Positions 45,141 to 58,200 are shown, numbered from the stretch's first letter. The stretch is 64,000 nucleotides of DNA from Lycorma delicatula (GCF_047948215.1 NC_134456.1:12983730-13047729), one strand, 5' to 3'. The notes: generated by a model not told the origin, from the sequence alone. A program made the numbers and translations.

Positions 45141-45569
45141 ATGTTGATTCAAACCAAAATTACAAGTAGAAGGCAATTAACATTCAATTGTGGAAAAAGA
45201 CAATAAAAATATTAACCAATATGTTAAAGTTACTTAATTTGTAAAATTTTAACTTACAGGAAGGATTTATAAGTACAAATAAATTGTACAATAAAACACG
45301 AAATTGGAGTACTAAAAAAAAATCTGGTCATTTATGAAAAACAAAAAGAACTGTTACTTTATTTGGCCATACAACAATAATAATAATAAACAAAGGGATA
45401 AGTTGAAATTAAAGTTTTAAGATGCAACAAAAAAATTACTTAAGAGAAACAGCTTTTTATGTAACAACTGTTAGATAAGAATGCTATTAAAAATTATATT
45501 TAAACTGCATTTATGTCCTGAGTCAGTTATAATATATTAATGAATTAGTTAAATCTATAATAAAAAAAA
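45141..45569. other. A+T-rich spacer
   Basis: No features recognised. Confidence 0.5.
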
Positions 45570-46400
45570 GGAATGTGAAATCCTGGAAGAATATTTTGGA
45601 AATTACTCAATTATGAAGAAACAGGAAAGATTCTCAGGAGTAGAACCAGAACAATGGATCAGAGTCAGTGAAATCTGAGCAGAAATGTGGAAATATGCCA
45701 AGGAGAGTACAATCTGCTCGCTAAATAAAATGCTTACAGGGATTTGGTAAAAAGAAGAACTCACAGAGAAGTGGAAAACAGCTCTTAATTCATCAAATTC
45801 ACAACTAAGGGAACAAAATGGATGTCAAAAATTACCAAGGAATATCTCTTCTGATGATTACATATAAAATTCTTTCTAAAGTTATCCTTGACAAATTAGA
45901 AAATAAAAATTAATCTACAAATTGGAGAGTATCAAGGTGGATTCAGGAAAGGGAGATCTAGTGCAGAACAGATTTTTTGCCTGAAAACAGTCATCTCAAG
46001 GAAAATCCTAGGGCCCAAAAAAACTAACGATAGTTGAAAATTAAGGAAGAATGAGGAACTTTACTGGGAGTTAGAATCACGTTAACTTAAGACTGGTATT
46101 TTATAGACATCTGACAAGAATGGATTTAAACAGACTTACGAAAAGAATTTTTGACAAGTGTAATGGTGACAAAATAAGTGTTAAGTGGTTCAAGCAAATT
46201 AAAGGGACCTAAGGGTAGCAAACATAAATGTGATTGATTTAAAACAGAGAAGGATGCTTAAAAAAATCGTAGAATTCAAAGGGATCTAGGAGAAGAAAGA
46301 ATACAGTAATCAATAAATTTCACTGGCACAGTGAAAGAATGAAGGAGTATTGGAGGGCTAAAAAACTAGCCAGTTAACTATTCTTTGTGGTCCTACAGTG
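45570..46400 (+). mobile_element. LINE-B copy: RT N-part fused to the C-terminal domain
   Basis: The RT start appears in pieces (EKWKTAL, then NYQGISL-like sequence, then EYQGGFRKGRSSAEQIFCLK at 45926-45985). After about 46020 the sequence jumps to the C-terminal domain (DLNRLTKRIFDKC at 46120, and HSERMKEYWRAKKLAS at 46330-46377). About 1 kb, including the ADD box, is missing. Frameshifts and stops abound. The family differs from LINE-A. The missing middle is represented by the 43970 fragment. Confidence 0.75.
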
Positions 46401-47795
46401 ACCAGTGTTGAAAAAAAACTGTTTAAAAAAGATTTCATAAGAGGTGTTGGTTAAAATTGATTTATATATGTGACAAATATGCAATCAGTTTCTGTTTCGA
46501 CTTACTAGAAATATGGAATTGCATGAAAATTAAACATAATCTTAAATTATCTTTCATTGTAAATAATTAATTAATTAATTAAAATGAAAAATAATTCTTT
46601 TCATAATGATTAAGATCTCTTGTGATAAATGAATGAAGATATTATCTATGGATAATTAACATATGTAACAATACAGCTGTATACCATTTTTTAACGGTCT
46701 TTTGGAAGAAAAGTATGATATTTTCAGTTGAACGGTGGGTTTGAGGAGGTGAAAGTGAATTTTCTTTATGTTTTGAGGAATGAGAAGTACAAAAATATCA
46801 TTCACTTAAAATTTAAGTTCCTTATATACACAAGCCTACATATAAAATCGTGGCTTGAAAATCTCCAAAATTACTAAATCATTTTCATTGAAATTTAGAT
46901 ATGATGTAGTAGTGTAATTGAAGTTGTGCATGTTAAAATTTGATGAAGATTGGTTGAGTTGTTGAACTTATGTAGTGCGTTGTACTATGAAAAAAAATAA
47001 GAAATCAGTGAATTTCTGATTGTAAAATAGCAAGGGTGTCATAAACAAAAAGCTGGTCAGAACTGTGCAAGAATTCATTCTAATTACAGAAATTTAATGT
47101 TTGAATTAATGAATGCCTGGGGATGTTGTGTATGTGTAAGCATAATTTTTTTTTGTTAACAATGCTATATACCATAATCAGATTTTAATTTTTAAAAATC
47201 ATGAAAAAATTATAGAAGTATAGATTAACTGATCGGGTCACTTGTGTGTATGTAAACAGCCTAACAACTTATTTATGTCCTACTTGAATTCCATATTGCT
47301 AAAAAAATATTATATGAAAACTAATCTATAAATATGTACAAAGCAGACGCGTAAAAACCTAATAACGGTTTACACATGTACAAATAAATGTAATAGTGTG
47401 GCTAATAACTGTTGAATTCATTTTCTTATCTAGGATCTACAAGTGACCTTAGAACTAATGAAAACATACATTATTACTCTGCCAACATATAGTAATATTC
47501 TACTGGTCTTACTCCATAATTTTAATAAACATTATCTAATATCATTTCAAACTTTTAATTAAACAGCTACTTAAAAAAAATTCCAGTAATAACTGGTTTT
47601 AACTTTAAACCAATGTATTTTGATAAATACATTGAATAATTACATTTTTCCTTTTTTTGAGGAAATGAACTAGTCATTACCCCAAAAAAAGTCTTGTTCT
47701 ATAGATGCACATCAAAGTTTCACGCAGCAGTTAATCACAATAGACTTGATCTAAAAGCTTTCAATGAAAAACTGGTTCATTATATTAATTGAAAT
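46401..47795. other. A+T-rich stretch
   Basis: No coding-like segment or repeat recognised up to the satellite array. Confidence 0.5.
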
Positions 47796-48850
47796 AGTCA
47801 GTATATGTAATAATCATTGGTACATACATTTTTTTATTATAAATTATTTAAACAATAATTAATTTTTCTGCATACACCTTTTTGCAGTATATGCTACAAT
47901 CATTGGCACACACATTTTTCTATTAATTATTTAAACAATAATTAATCTTTTTGTATGCACTTTTTTGCAGTATATGCCACAATCATTGGCACACACATTT
48001 GTCTATCATTAATTATTTAAACAATAATTAATCTTTCTGTATACACCTTTTTGCAGTATATGCTACAATCATTGGCACACACATTTTTCTATTAATTATT
48101 TAAACAATAATTAATCTTTAAGTATATTCCACAATCATTGGCACACACATTTTTCTATTATTAATTATTTAAACAATAATTAATCTTTCTGTTTGCACCT
48201 TTTTGCAGTATATGCCACAATTATTGGCACACACATTTTTCTATCATTAATTATTTAAACAATAATTAATATTTCTGTATACACCTTTTTGCAGTGTATG
48301 CTACAATCATTGGCACACACATTTTTCTATTAATTATTTAAACAATAATTAATCTTTCTGTATGCACCTTTTTGCAGTATATGCCACAATTATTGGCACA
48401 CACATTTTTCTATCATTAATTATTTAAACAATAATTAATCTTTCTGTATACACCTTTTTGCAGTGTATGCTACAATCATTGGCACACACATTTTTCTATT
48501 AATTATTTAAACAATAATTAATCTTTTTGTATGCACCTTTTTGCAGTATATGCCACAATCATTGGCACACACATTTTCTATTATTAATTATTTAAACAAT
48601 AATTAATCTTTCTGTATGCACCTTTTTGCAGTATATGCCACAATTATTGGCACACACATTTTTCTATTAATTATTTAAACAATAATTAATCTTTTTGTAT
48701 ACACATTATTGCAGTATATGCCACAATCATTGGCACACAAATTTTTCTATTATTAATTATTTAAACAATAATTAATCTTTCTGTATGCACCTTTTTGCAG
48801 TATATGCTACAATCATTGGCGCACACATTTTCCTATTAATTATTTGATAA
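47796..48850. repeat. satellite array of 83/86-bp units in about 169-bp dimers
   Basis: About 13 units. The anchor CAATCATTGGCACACACA occurs at about 47811 (degenerate), 47897, 47980, 48066, 48131, 48218, 48304, 48387, 48473, 48555, 48641, 48723 and 48811. Spacing alternates near 83 and 86 bp because every other unit has three extra bases in CTAT(C/T)ATTAATTATT. One unit is shortened to 65 bp. Each unit has an inverted repeat ATTAATTATT / AATAATTAAT with a 5-base loop, and a short TGCCA / TGGCA stem. There is no unique spacer sequence, so it is not CRISPR-like. Confidence 0.95.
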
Positions 48851-50370
48851 ATAAATTGATAAACATTTTAACATAAATTAATAGATTGTAGAGCTATTTT
48901 TCAATAGACTACATTGCATAATCTTCACCTAATTTAGGCTGTTGCAAATTTCAACTGATTGCATCATCTTTTTTCTAAATTGTAGGAATTCAATATATTT
49001 TTTAATATATCAATAGTGCATAAAGAGCAAACAGCAGTATATTGAACAAATTAAAAATTATTAGAATTTTTATTTTATAGAAACCAAAGCATTGCCATGA
49101 AAGCATGGACAAAAGACAACAGCCTTGAAACAATTTTTTAGTAAAAAAAAAAAAAATGGCTAATTTAAAAAATGAGAAAATTATATTGCATACAAATATC
49201 ATAGCAATAAATATTAATTAAATGAATTATCTATTTAAGAAAAATCAATTTTCTAATTTTTTATCATTACACAGTCTAAAGCACGTGGCTTTATAAATAA
49301 TCAGTAACCAGTCAAAATTGAATATTAATTTGTATAATTAATTTAAATACTTGAAAACTATTAATCCTCGCATAAATATGCTGCTTTTCAATAAGTTTAC
49401 CCTAATTTTACCTTAAATCCAGGAAATTAAAACTTTAAGCTAACACGAAACGTTCCGTTCCGATCAGTTACACGGCGTAATCTGAACATGTTTTAACAGG
49501 TTTGTGGGTTCTACAAACGATTTGAGTCGGGTAATAATCATCCGCGCTCATCTATTTTTGTTTATTAGATTATTTAAAAAAAAATACGTTTATAACTTTT
49601 AAATAAATAATATTTGTAAATAAAACTAAATAATATATATTAATTAATGTCTTAATTACAACTAGTTAATAGTTTTATTTATTTACGTATTTATACAATT
49701 AGGTACTATTTTAAATACCAATCTCTTTATTTAAATTTATGTTGGCAAAATGAGAGACCGTTGTTTTTTTTATCAGTTTTACTTAACGTGTATAATTATT
49801 AATAACATGATTATTTTTTACAATAGAAAATTTAATAAATAAAGTTACAAATATAAATAAACAACATTAAATAAAAATATTTTTAAAATATACATCATTA
49901 GAAGAAATCCCGAAATCAATTTAGTCTGTAACCTACAACTATCATATGTTCATACTTTTTAATTGACTTTACCTATTTTGTAAAAGTAATGTAAAAAAGA
50001 TGTATACACTAACTTATATAAAAAACTATGTTCATGAAGGTTAGGTAGTCTTATTGTGTTATTATTTTAAATTATTTAATTAGACCTAATTACATCAAAA
50101 ATTAATTTAATTAATTAATTTCAGTTTTAATGTAATGAGGTTATGTAATATAATGTTATGAATATGTTATTCAGTTGTGAATAACTACTCATGACAATGC
50201 TAAAAAAATGCAGAAAAATTAATTTTGTCTTGTGGTTGACATACAAAACCAAAAATTATTGAATCAGAGATTTATAGGAGGTATAATCCACTTTATTGGA
50301 ATGAGCACAATATGTGGTTTCCTACAAGATGTTTGTGTACTTTGGTGTAGGTTAGGTTAATATTGTGCAA
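48851..50370. other. A+T-rich stretch
   Basis: Only low-complexity A+T-rich sequence; the phrase around 49445-49560 is more mixed but has no coding signal. The open frame 49002-49202 (minus) is F- and L-rich noise. Confidence 0.5.
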
Positions 50371-50625
50371 CCTAACCCACCGGCTTAGACTAGTGGTCAA
50401 CGGGTCTTCCTGAATCAGCTGATTTGGAAGTCGAAAGTTACAGCGTTCAAGTCTTAGTAGTCAGTCGTGGATACCGATGTGGGTTGGATTTCAATTAGCC
50501 ACACATCTCAGTAATAATCGAACTGAGACTGTGCAAGACTTAACACTTCATTTATACTCATGCAAATCATCCTCTGAAGTATTATCTGAAAGGTAATTAT
50601 CAGAGGCTAAACAGGGAAAAGAAAA
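50371..50625 (+). mobile_element. SINE S2 copy
   Basis: Head CGGCTTAGACTAGTGGTCAA with GATTTGGAAGTCG and a B-box-like GCGTTCAAGTC, body CACACATCTCAGTAATAATC, tail CATCCTCTGAAGTATTATCT and GAGGCTAAACAGG. Closely matches 58777-59031. Confidence 0.85.
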
Positions 50626-50746
50626 AAACCTAATCTATTTACACATTTCATTAATTTATAACCTCTAATGTCATATTTATTGATATAGTATTGGAAGTTA
50701 GATTTGTTATTACAAAATGTAAATCTATTTATATAAAGTATAATCT

Positions 50747-50858
50747 AGTAGAAAAGTATATATATATATATCTTTTCTACTACTTGTATATATGTAATAT
50801 ACTTTACTAATTACACTATTAATTATTACACTAATTACTTTACTTAATCTACTTCTTG

Positions 50859-50932
<74 letters not shown>
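50747..50932. repeat. hairpin with TA loop, then (TA)n(GA)n
   Basis: AGTAGAAAAG (50747-50756) and CTTTTCTACT (50772-50781) flank a TA run. (TA)n at 50865-50898 continues into (GA)n to 50932. Confidence 0.85.
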
Positions 50933-50933
<1 letters not shown>

Positions 50934-51154
50934 TATCCTAGTTAAATTTTCATTTTATAATTTTTGCTCTTATCTACTTTTGTATTATAATATACATTAT
51001 TTTTTTGTTTAGCTTACTACTTTTCAGTTTTCAATATAAGCCAGTCTTGGTTAATTAATTCATGTAGGATGCTTGTATATTTTTTAACTTTATCAATGTA
51101 ATTTATAATACAATATTTTTTATTAAAATGGGAATGCAAGAAAATCTCATTTTT
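50933..51154. other. A+T-rich spacer
   Basis: Nothing recognised. Confidence 0.5.
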
Positions 51155-51262
51155 ATTTCCTTGTATGAAGTAAAGGAAGTATTGTGATTGTAAAAATTTT
51201 GGTTTTCAGATTTCAACGGAAATATCCGTTTAACCATCCCTGAATCCATTTCGACTAGTTTA
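51155..51262 (+). repeat. ACTTCCTTGTACG repeat, copy
   Basis: Starts ATTTCCTTGTATGAAG then TAAAGGAAGT (inverted arms), then TTTCAACGGAAATATCCG and CGACTAGTTT. It matches 63391-63478 over about 85 bp. Confidence 0.6.
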
Positions 51263-51779
51263 TAAATAAACAAATATCCATTTGTTTATTTATCCAGCAA
51301 TTACTTAGTGTATGCAACTACCACAACCAACGAATTATCTGTGGCTGGATTTGCTGTAGATTATTTTTGGCCTGGATAATTAAAACTTTATATGAAATAT
51401 CAGCTACATATGAAGTTCTAATATTATGTTATACATATAAATACATTGCAGCTTGAAAAAATTAAATTTTAATTGGTGACCTTCAATAATTAAATTATGA
51501 ATGAACAAAAATATTTTATTGGAGTTTCCTTCACTACACTGAAACTGGGTTTGTAACTTATGTTAACACCATTATCTGTATAATATTATTTGTGTAATTT
51601 AGTTTTATTTTGTTTTTTTGCCGCATTAGTTAATTGTAATCATTACGGATTATAATCGCATTTTAAAAATACATTTTTTTAAATAGAGAATCATATTAAA
51701 TCTTATTCAGTGACATTTCTTCATTTGTCAATTCACTTGAAACAATGAAACTTCCAGTTAACATATTCAAATTTATTAT
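51263..51779. other. A+T-rich spacer
   Basis: A small inverted repeat AAACAAATATCCATTTGTTT lies at about 51268-51287. No coding call. Confidence 0.45.
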
Positions 51780-54340
51780 AATTCAATTTCTAACAACAAG
51801 GCTAGAGTAAACTGCCAGATTATGGAAAGAAAGATTATCAAATTAGGGCTGTCCAAAACATATAACAAACTCACAGTTTAGTATTGGAAATGTTAAAGGA
51901 CAACATTACAACAATGCATTTAAATCTCTTAACAAACATCCTACTTAAACGTTAACAAGATTCATAAACAACATAATGCTATTATTCTAGATCTAACTTT
52001 AAGCATTGTTTATTTTGTAAGTTCAGTCATAAGTTACAAAAATGATATAATTTTTTAAAATTTATCCAATGATGAATGAAGAAACTTTTTAGAACACAAT
52101 TGTCTCATATGTTTCCATAGAGGTCATAGTAACAACCAATGTTACTCGAATAACTTATGTGATTTACGTCAACAAAGACATAACACAGTCGTTCATACTG
52201 ATAAGATTAATGATTGTAAATTAAGTAATGATAAATTTAATAATAATGACTATTGTTCACAATTAAACAAAAATGTTATTTTGTCTACTGCTGTATGTAA
52301 TGTAGATGATGTTTTTGGTCATTCTCATTTGTGTAGTCTTGTTAAACTTAGGCAGTCAGTTAAATTGTTGCAAATTGGGGCTTTAATTCAATAAAGATTT
52401 GCCTATTTCAGGCATAAATAATGCATTAGACAAATCTGAGTGTAGTGCATTACTTACATTGCATTCAAATACAAAAACGCTCATTGGTATGCGTTATGCT
52501 GTTTTGCCAGACATAACTAACCTTCCATTACATACATTTTAAACTTTTCATCTTAATCTACCTCAAAACCTTTTCTTTACAGATTCTAAATTTAACATAT
52601 CAACTATATTGTGATATTTTTGTAACCCAATTTTATTTAGATCTTATTTTACCTTATTTTAATTTATTCAAGATATCCTGTTATTCAAGAGATTAAACTG
52701 GGATTTATTCTTAGTAGTTGTCTTCCTACTTAATTTAAACATAAGAATAGTATTACATCCCTTTTTACAAGCAACAAAAGTTTTGGAAAATTCATGAAAC
52801 TGATCTGAAGTTTCAGTTAATGAAACTTCCACCTTTTCATGTGAAACACATTTCCAACTTAATATCACGAGGAACAATCAAATCAGTTTAATCTTCTTAT
52901 TACCACGTTAATCCGATAAACTCCAGCTAGGTGAAACTTTCATTAATGTTAAAAATAGATTCTTATATCTGGAATGAGATTAGAATGATTAAATTATGAA
53001 ACAATTCTAATCTTGAAAGGGAATATACTGTCTTTATGCAAGAATACCTAAGATTAGGTCATATGTCATTACTTAATTCTGACGATTTATTAACCAATGA
53101 ATCAGATGTACATTACTTACCTCACCAGCCAATATTTAAGCCCACAAGTCTAAATACTAAAATGCGAGTTGTCTTCGATGTCTCAGCTAAAACCTTTAAT
53201 AGTTTCTCTAGTTGGGCTTGTTGTCCAATAGGATTTATTCTCAGTAATACTTAGCCAAATGTATCGCCAAATTCCAGTTAAACCTTTTGTGATGTGAATC
53301 TCCAGATCGACAACTACAATATTTTTCACTTAGAACTATAACATATGGAACCGTTTCTGCTCCATATTTAGCCACTAGATAACCAATTCAAATATCAAAT
53401 GAAAACCAAAAATTTTCCATTATCATGCAATGCTATTAGAAATGATTTTTATGTTTTTATTTCAGGCTCTGACCATCTAGATGAAACTATCCAACTAAAG
53501 GTTGTTTCAAATTTACTCTAACGTTATGGTTTTCCATTTCTTCAATGGTTCTCTAATAATCATAATATTGCTACTCTTGAACATAATTTTATTCCTTTAG
53601 CACAGGAACATGAGTTACATAACTTAGGCATTTTATGGAACAATTCTACAGACACATTATAATTTCAAATTACTCAATTTATTGATACTAAAATTTATAC
53701 TAAAGAATTATTCTCTATTATTACAAGAGTATTTGACCCATTAAATCTTATTGGTTCTATTGTTTTCTATCATAAATGTTTCAAGCAATCCTTATGGAAA
53801 CGTAAAATTAATTGGGATGATAGATTACCTATAACGATGTTATCTCAGTAGTATAAATTATACAATCAGTTGCACTTAATTGAATTAAGATAAGTCATTA
53901 AATAATTAAATAACCTACCAAAACTTGAATTATCTGGTTGTTTACTACTCTCATGTTTATTAGTGAAGGCAATAAATGCTTTGAATATACTTATTAATGA
54001 AATACATCTTATTTAGATTGAACAATAGCATTGCCCTGGATTCATGGACATGCTTCTGCTTGGAAGGTATTTATAAGTAATAGAATTACTGAAATTCAAA
54101 GAGATACCTCAAATGCTAAGTGGCACTATATTAAGTCTTTGGAAAATCCAGCTGACTTAGTCTAGGTGTTGTAAAACAAGTAAATTATTTGATGTCACTT
54201 TGGTGGCATGGTCCTCCTTGGCTCTTACAATTTTCAACTCATTGGCCAAACATTGATATTAATTTTAATAATTCTAGTAAGTATTTGGCAGAATGTCTTA
54301 TAGAAAAACATAAAAATATATAAATATCTTTAGAACACTG
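51780..54340 (+). mobile_element. BEL/Pao LTR-retrotransposon relic (gag knuckle to RNase H)
   Basis: Domains in order: a gag zinc knuckle CLICFHRGHSNNQC (52101-52142, CX2CX4HX4C), a protease-like stretch (about 52330-52480), an RT segment with KMRVVFDVSAKT (53158-53194), a decayed RT palm (53300-53700), an RNase H part with PWIHGHASAWK (about 54034-54065) and a WWHGPPWL phrase (54202-54225) that follows RNase H in this family. Stops and frameshifts occur throughout. Integrase is not recognisable, and no LTR, primer-binding site or target duplication was found. It is a dead, end-less copy; the BEL/Pao assignment rests on the RVVFDxSAKT and WWHGPxWL phrases. Confidence 0.8.
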
Positions 54341-55467
54341 TTTTTAGTTGACTATACATAACAATTTAGCTTTTGTTTCCAATTTATACACAGTCTTAAA
54401 TTAAATCTTTCTGTGTGTGTGTGTTCACTCAAAATCTGTTTTAGCAAAACCTTTGTAATTACAAAAATAAAAACTTAAAAGATATTTTACAAATCTTTTT
54501 GTTTAAACTTCCTTAAAATTTTATTGGTAGCTGTCTGATCCTTTCCTACTGAAAAATTATAATTCTTCACAATTAAAAAAAATATTAATGAAAAATTATA
54601 AAATTAAAGTTATTCAAGGAACCAAAGGTGTTACAATCATGAAGAAGAAAAAAGAGTGAAGTAGACATAGCTACAAATTTCGAAGCCAAGGGTACGCAAG
54701 GTGTGGTGAATCCATAATGACGCCCAACAGCTTTTATCATAATCAAGGAAATAGCCTTATTTTCCCTGACCCTTCATAACCGGAAGATACCTGTTATAAA
54801 GGGGAATATCCATTAAGGCAAAACTATTAGTGAGGCAGACCGATTCAAACCAGATTCCTTGGATTAAGAATCTGAAGCGCTGCACTTGTACACATAATAC
54901 TTCAGCCGATCGTGAGAAAAATTATAAATTTTAAACATTGCATGAAAACACCTTTTATTCATTTACATGAGGTTCAGTTAATTATATTAGGGATGTTAAT
55001 TAAATGGCTGTCGATTAAGCAGTAGTTCTAATAATCATTTATCCAAAATTATATGTTTTCAATTTTGAAGTTATCGCCAACATCTAACAATTTTATTATG
55101 ACAAATAATGAATTGATTGAATAAAAAAAAGATATATTTTAAAATGAATACCATTGCCAAAAGTCGATTATCCAGTGCTTCATACATATGTAATTTTAAG
55201 GAAATTATGTATATATAACAATACATATTATAACTTTACATATTTGATGAAAATAATTTTCATTGACTGATTATCCGATATAGTTGTGATAGCTGAAAGT
55301 ATGTTCCTCATCACTGATTCCAAGCTTTCTATTAAAAAGATATTTAATCTAAATGAACGAAAATAATGATTAAATATTTCCATCCGAATTTATATACTTT
55401 GAAATTAATATCTACGTTAGCAGTCAGTTTTCAGTTTTAATAGATTTTATTCCCTCTATAATAGTGC

Positions 55468-55468
<1 letters not shown>
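54341..55468. other. A+T-rich region with one GC-richer insert
   Basis: About 54640-54915 is of higher complexity and ends with a small hairpin-like phrase (CAGATTCCTTGG / TTAAGAATCTG near 54857-54882) but matches nothing else in the window. The rest is A+T-rich. Confidence 0.4.
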
Positions 55469-55504
<36 letters not shown>

Positions 55505-55545
55505 CGTGCGCCTCTGAGCGCGCCCGCACACACACACACACACAC
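55469..55545. repeat. (TG)n ... (CA)n inverted microsatellite pair
   Basis: (TG)16 at 55469-55500 and (CA)n at 55527-55545 are separated by 26 GC-rich bases (CGCGTGCGCC / GAGCGCGCCCG). The runs are complementary and could pair. Cys/Val- and Thr/His-rich frames here are artefacts. Confidence 0.95.
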
Positions 55546-55561
55546 ATATACACAGTGGTAT

Positions 55562-55720
55562 TGTTAACCGTCTCGACCTTGTTAGCGTCTCGACCTTTTA
55601 TCCAAAGGTACCGGGTTCGAAGTTCGGGCAGGCATAGCATTTTTTTATGCGTTAACAAAATTATCATTTTATCTCATCCTCTTAAGCAATATCTAAGGGT
55701 GGTCCCGGAGGCTAGTAAAA
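55562..55720 (+). mobile_element. SINE S1 copy
   Basis: tRNA-like head with GTTAGCGTCTCGACC and B-box-like CCGGGTTCGAAGTTCGGGCA, tail ATCTCATCCTCTTAAGCAAT then GGTGGTCCCGGAGGCTAGTA. Starts a few bases after the (CA)n run. Confidence 0.8.
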
Positions 55721-55799
55721 AAGTGAGTACTTTGTATACTGTCAATACGAGTAAAATAAATTAATAAAAAACAAAATGGTTATAAATATTCATGTAATA

Positions 55800-56000
55800 T
55801 TAGTACGAGATGTTACAAATCAAACTGCAATCATCGATGGAATTAATTGCTGCCGACGCGCTGTCAGCAACTCCCGTTGCTAAGTGAGCGTCCCCCCCCC
55901 CCCCCCGCACAATACTATATCCCACGACAATAGGTTACCGTTTCAAGGTTATACGACTCGCTTGCTCTTAACTGCCATCCCTTCCACGCATCTGCGTAAA
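55800..56000. promoter_or_regulatory. GC-rich island with an inverted hexamer and a poly-C run
   Basis: AGCAAC / GTTGCT (55866-55871 / 55876-55881) is followed by 15 C residues (55892-55906). The surrounding 150 bases are the most GC-rich of this area. A promoter is possible, but no TATA box, initiator or exon can be tied to it. Confidence 0.2.
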
Positions 56001-56619
56001 GCACACTTTAACAAATTATTAACGAATTTATAATAAAAAATATTCATTGGTTCCAGAGTTATGGCAAAATGAAATATTTGGATCTTCTAAGGGGAAGGCA
56101 CATCGGTTCAAATCAGACTTCATTTCCCGTTTTTTTTACCTTTTTTATTTAGATATAATTTATTAATAATAATTATTAATCTACGCTATTAATGAAATAA
56201 CATTTTAATTACTTGATTTAAAAAAAAAGTGTTTATGTAATTTAATTGGGTGAAACATCTGTTTATTCATTTTGTTGATGGTTGCATTGTAATAATTTTA
56301 ATTTTATGCCAAATTTCAAGCAATGTTTGTGTAATTTAGTACACAAACATTTAATCATATTAATATATCGAAAAATTTAGCCCACTTTTCTTGATATTAC
56401 TGTAGTTGCATATGAAAGTATTTTACCTACAAAGCAAAAGTTTGACTGTAGGTAGGAGTACCACATCAGCAAATATAGTTAGAAAAAAAAAACATTAAAA
56501 TAAAAAACTAACTTCTTACACACACCCAGTTTTATTATGTTATCTCTTCCTCTCCCTGCTCACATATACACACACGCACACACACCTACGTAATTAACAT
56601 AACATTTAAAATTAACTAC
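56001..56619. other. A+T-rich spacer
   Basis: Nothing coding-like; a (CA)-rich phrase is at about 56560-56586. Confidence 0.5.
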
Positions 56620-58200
56620 TCTTTCATTTAGACTAGATCACCATTGATTGAATAATGTGCTTCCATCTCATCAATTATAAAGTAGAAAATCCATTCTTTT
56701 AAGTTAAATTTAAATTAAGATTACTAGTACTTCTTACACTACTCAGCAGGGAGTTAAAGAACTTAAGTTTTAGAAAAAGAAAAGTTTTTGAAATAATGCA
56801 CAGTAAGGTCTTGGAAGAGTAACATTTTTGCAAAAGTCTGCTTAGTTATAAAATTGCTTTCACCCTTGGCTATCACCAGCTCGATGTTACCACTTCATTT
56901 GTAAAAGGTTAGAAGACCTTATAAAGAAAAAGATATAATGCAAAATACAGATATTTACGAAACTAAAGGGAAAGAATGTTTTCCTACTTGCACCACACAT
57001 TATGTATATAATTGTATTTTGCAAAATTATAATCAGATGATGAGAGCCAATAAGTTGATTCCCAACCATGGAATCCATAGTTTAATTTTGAATGAACTAG
57101 AGAAAAGAAGATTTGATGAAGTACATCCATTGAAAAAAACTTTTTTTAATGCGTGTAAATAAATATCTCTTCAAAACTCTGTAAACATATAAGTAAATTT
57201 TGTGATAATTTGCCATCTACCATCAACCCTAAGTATTTAATAGAATACACCCAAGATATGACTGAAAAGTGGTATTGTAGCTGAATAAGAGCACAGTCAA
57301 CACTGTGGTATATTAATGGAGCTAATAACCTGGAAGCAGATGATAAAGAAGAAATTAGATATTTGATTTTTAAAGCATTCCAGGTCAGTCTACAACCTAT
57401 CAATATTCAAACAAATCTACTAGAGCAACATGTGCAAAAGATATATAGCTTTCTCTTACCATAAAATTTATGTGAAATAGGTCATTAATAAATTATAAAT
57501 AGAATAGGTTCTTAATATATAAATAATGGGGAATATATAATTTACCTGAAAGTTATTGCTCACACAGTCACCCACAATTATGCACTTACTTCTGTCTTCC
57601 AGATAATACGAAAACAATTTTAAAGCTAGACCTCTCATTTCAGTACTATACATTTTAAATAAAGGTGAATTCGTTTTTTTTTTACTGTATCAAATTCATA
57701 ATAAATATCAAGAAATAATACAAAAACATGCATTGCAAATTAAATATTCATCCTCATGAAACCCTAATTGATACGAGCAAAAAATTTATTTTTGGATAAA
57801 AAACTAACCAACTTTATTTAATTGCTTTTTCTAGCAATTTAAAAAGAAACTGAAAGTAGTAAAATGGTTCGATATTTACCAGCCACATCTAAAGTAGCTG
57901 ATTTATGAACTGAAACAATTTCAGGATGGAAGCAAATTTACCCATATCAAGACTATTATTATATATATTAGATAAGGTAGGGATTACTTGAACAGAAATT
58001 TCCTTTACGTGAGCAGAAGAGATCTTATTGGTATCTCGACATTTACTTGGTTTTAGAGACTGTATATACGTATACCAAGCTCATAATAACCAATAGGATT
58101 TAAGTGAAATGAGAGAATTAAAGTGATCTTGATAATTCTGCATCATTCTATCATTCACCAGCGCTACTGATAACTTCATAAGATATTCCAACAAAGTATT
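56620..58200 (-). mobile_element. jockey/CR1-like LINE relic (LINE-D1)
   Basis: On the minus strand the RT appears in order: QSLKPSKCRDTNKISSAHVK (about 58070-58010), a piece ending FKLLEKAIK (about 57815), MRGLALKLFSYYLEDRSKC (57641-57585), then IYILRTYSIYNL, where the usual GSxLGPxLF box is decayed, YLGLMVDGKLSQN (about 57237-57199), and FFSLVHSKLNYGFHGWES (57110-57057). The tail runs to about 56620. The stretch fits RT and thumb of the CR1/jockey group, in which (W/F)xxSYLxxR and YLGxxxDxKL are typical. Stops and frameshifts make it inactive; no endonuclease part was found. Confidence 0.75.

Noticed and set aside
47796..48850. CRISPR-like array
   Set aside because: Units are homogeneous over their whole length without unique spacers, and the DNA is eukaryotic.
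55437..55764. Cys/Val-rich and Thr/His-rich frames
   Set aside because: They read through (TG)n and (CA)n microsatellites and a SINE.
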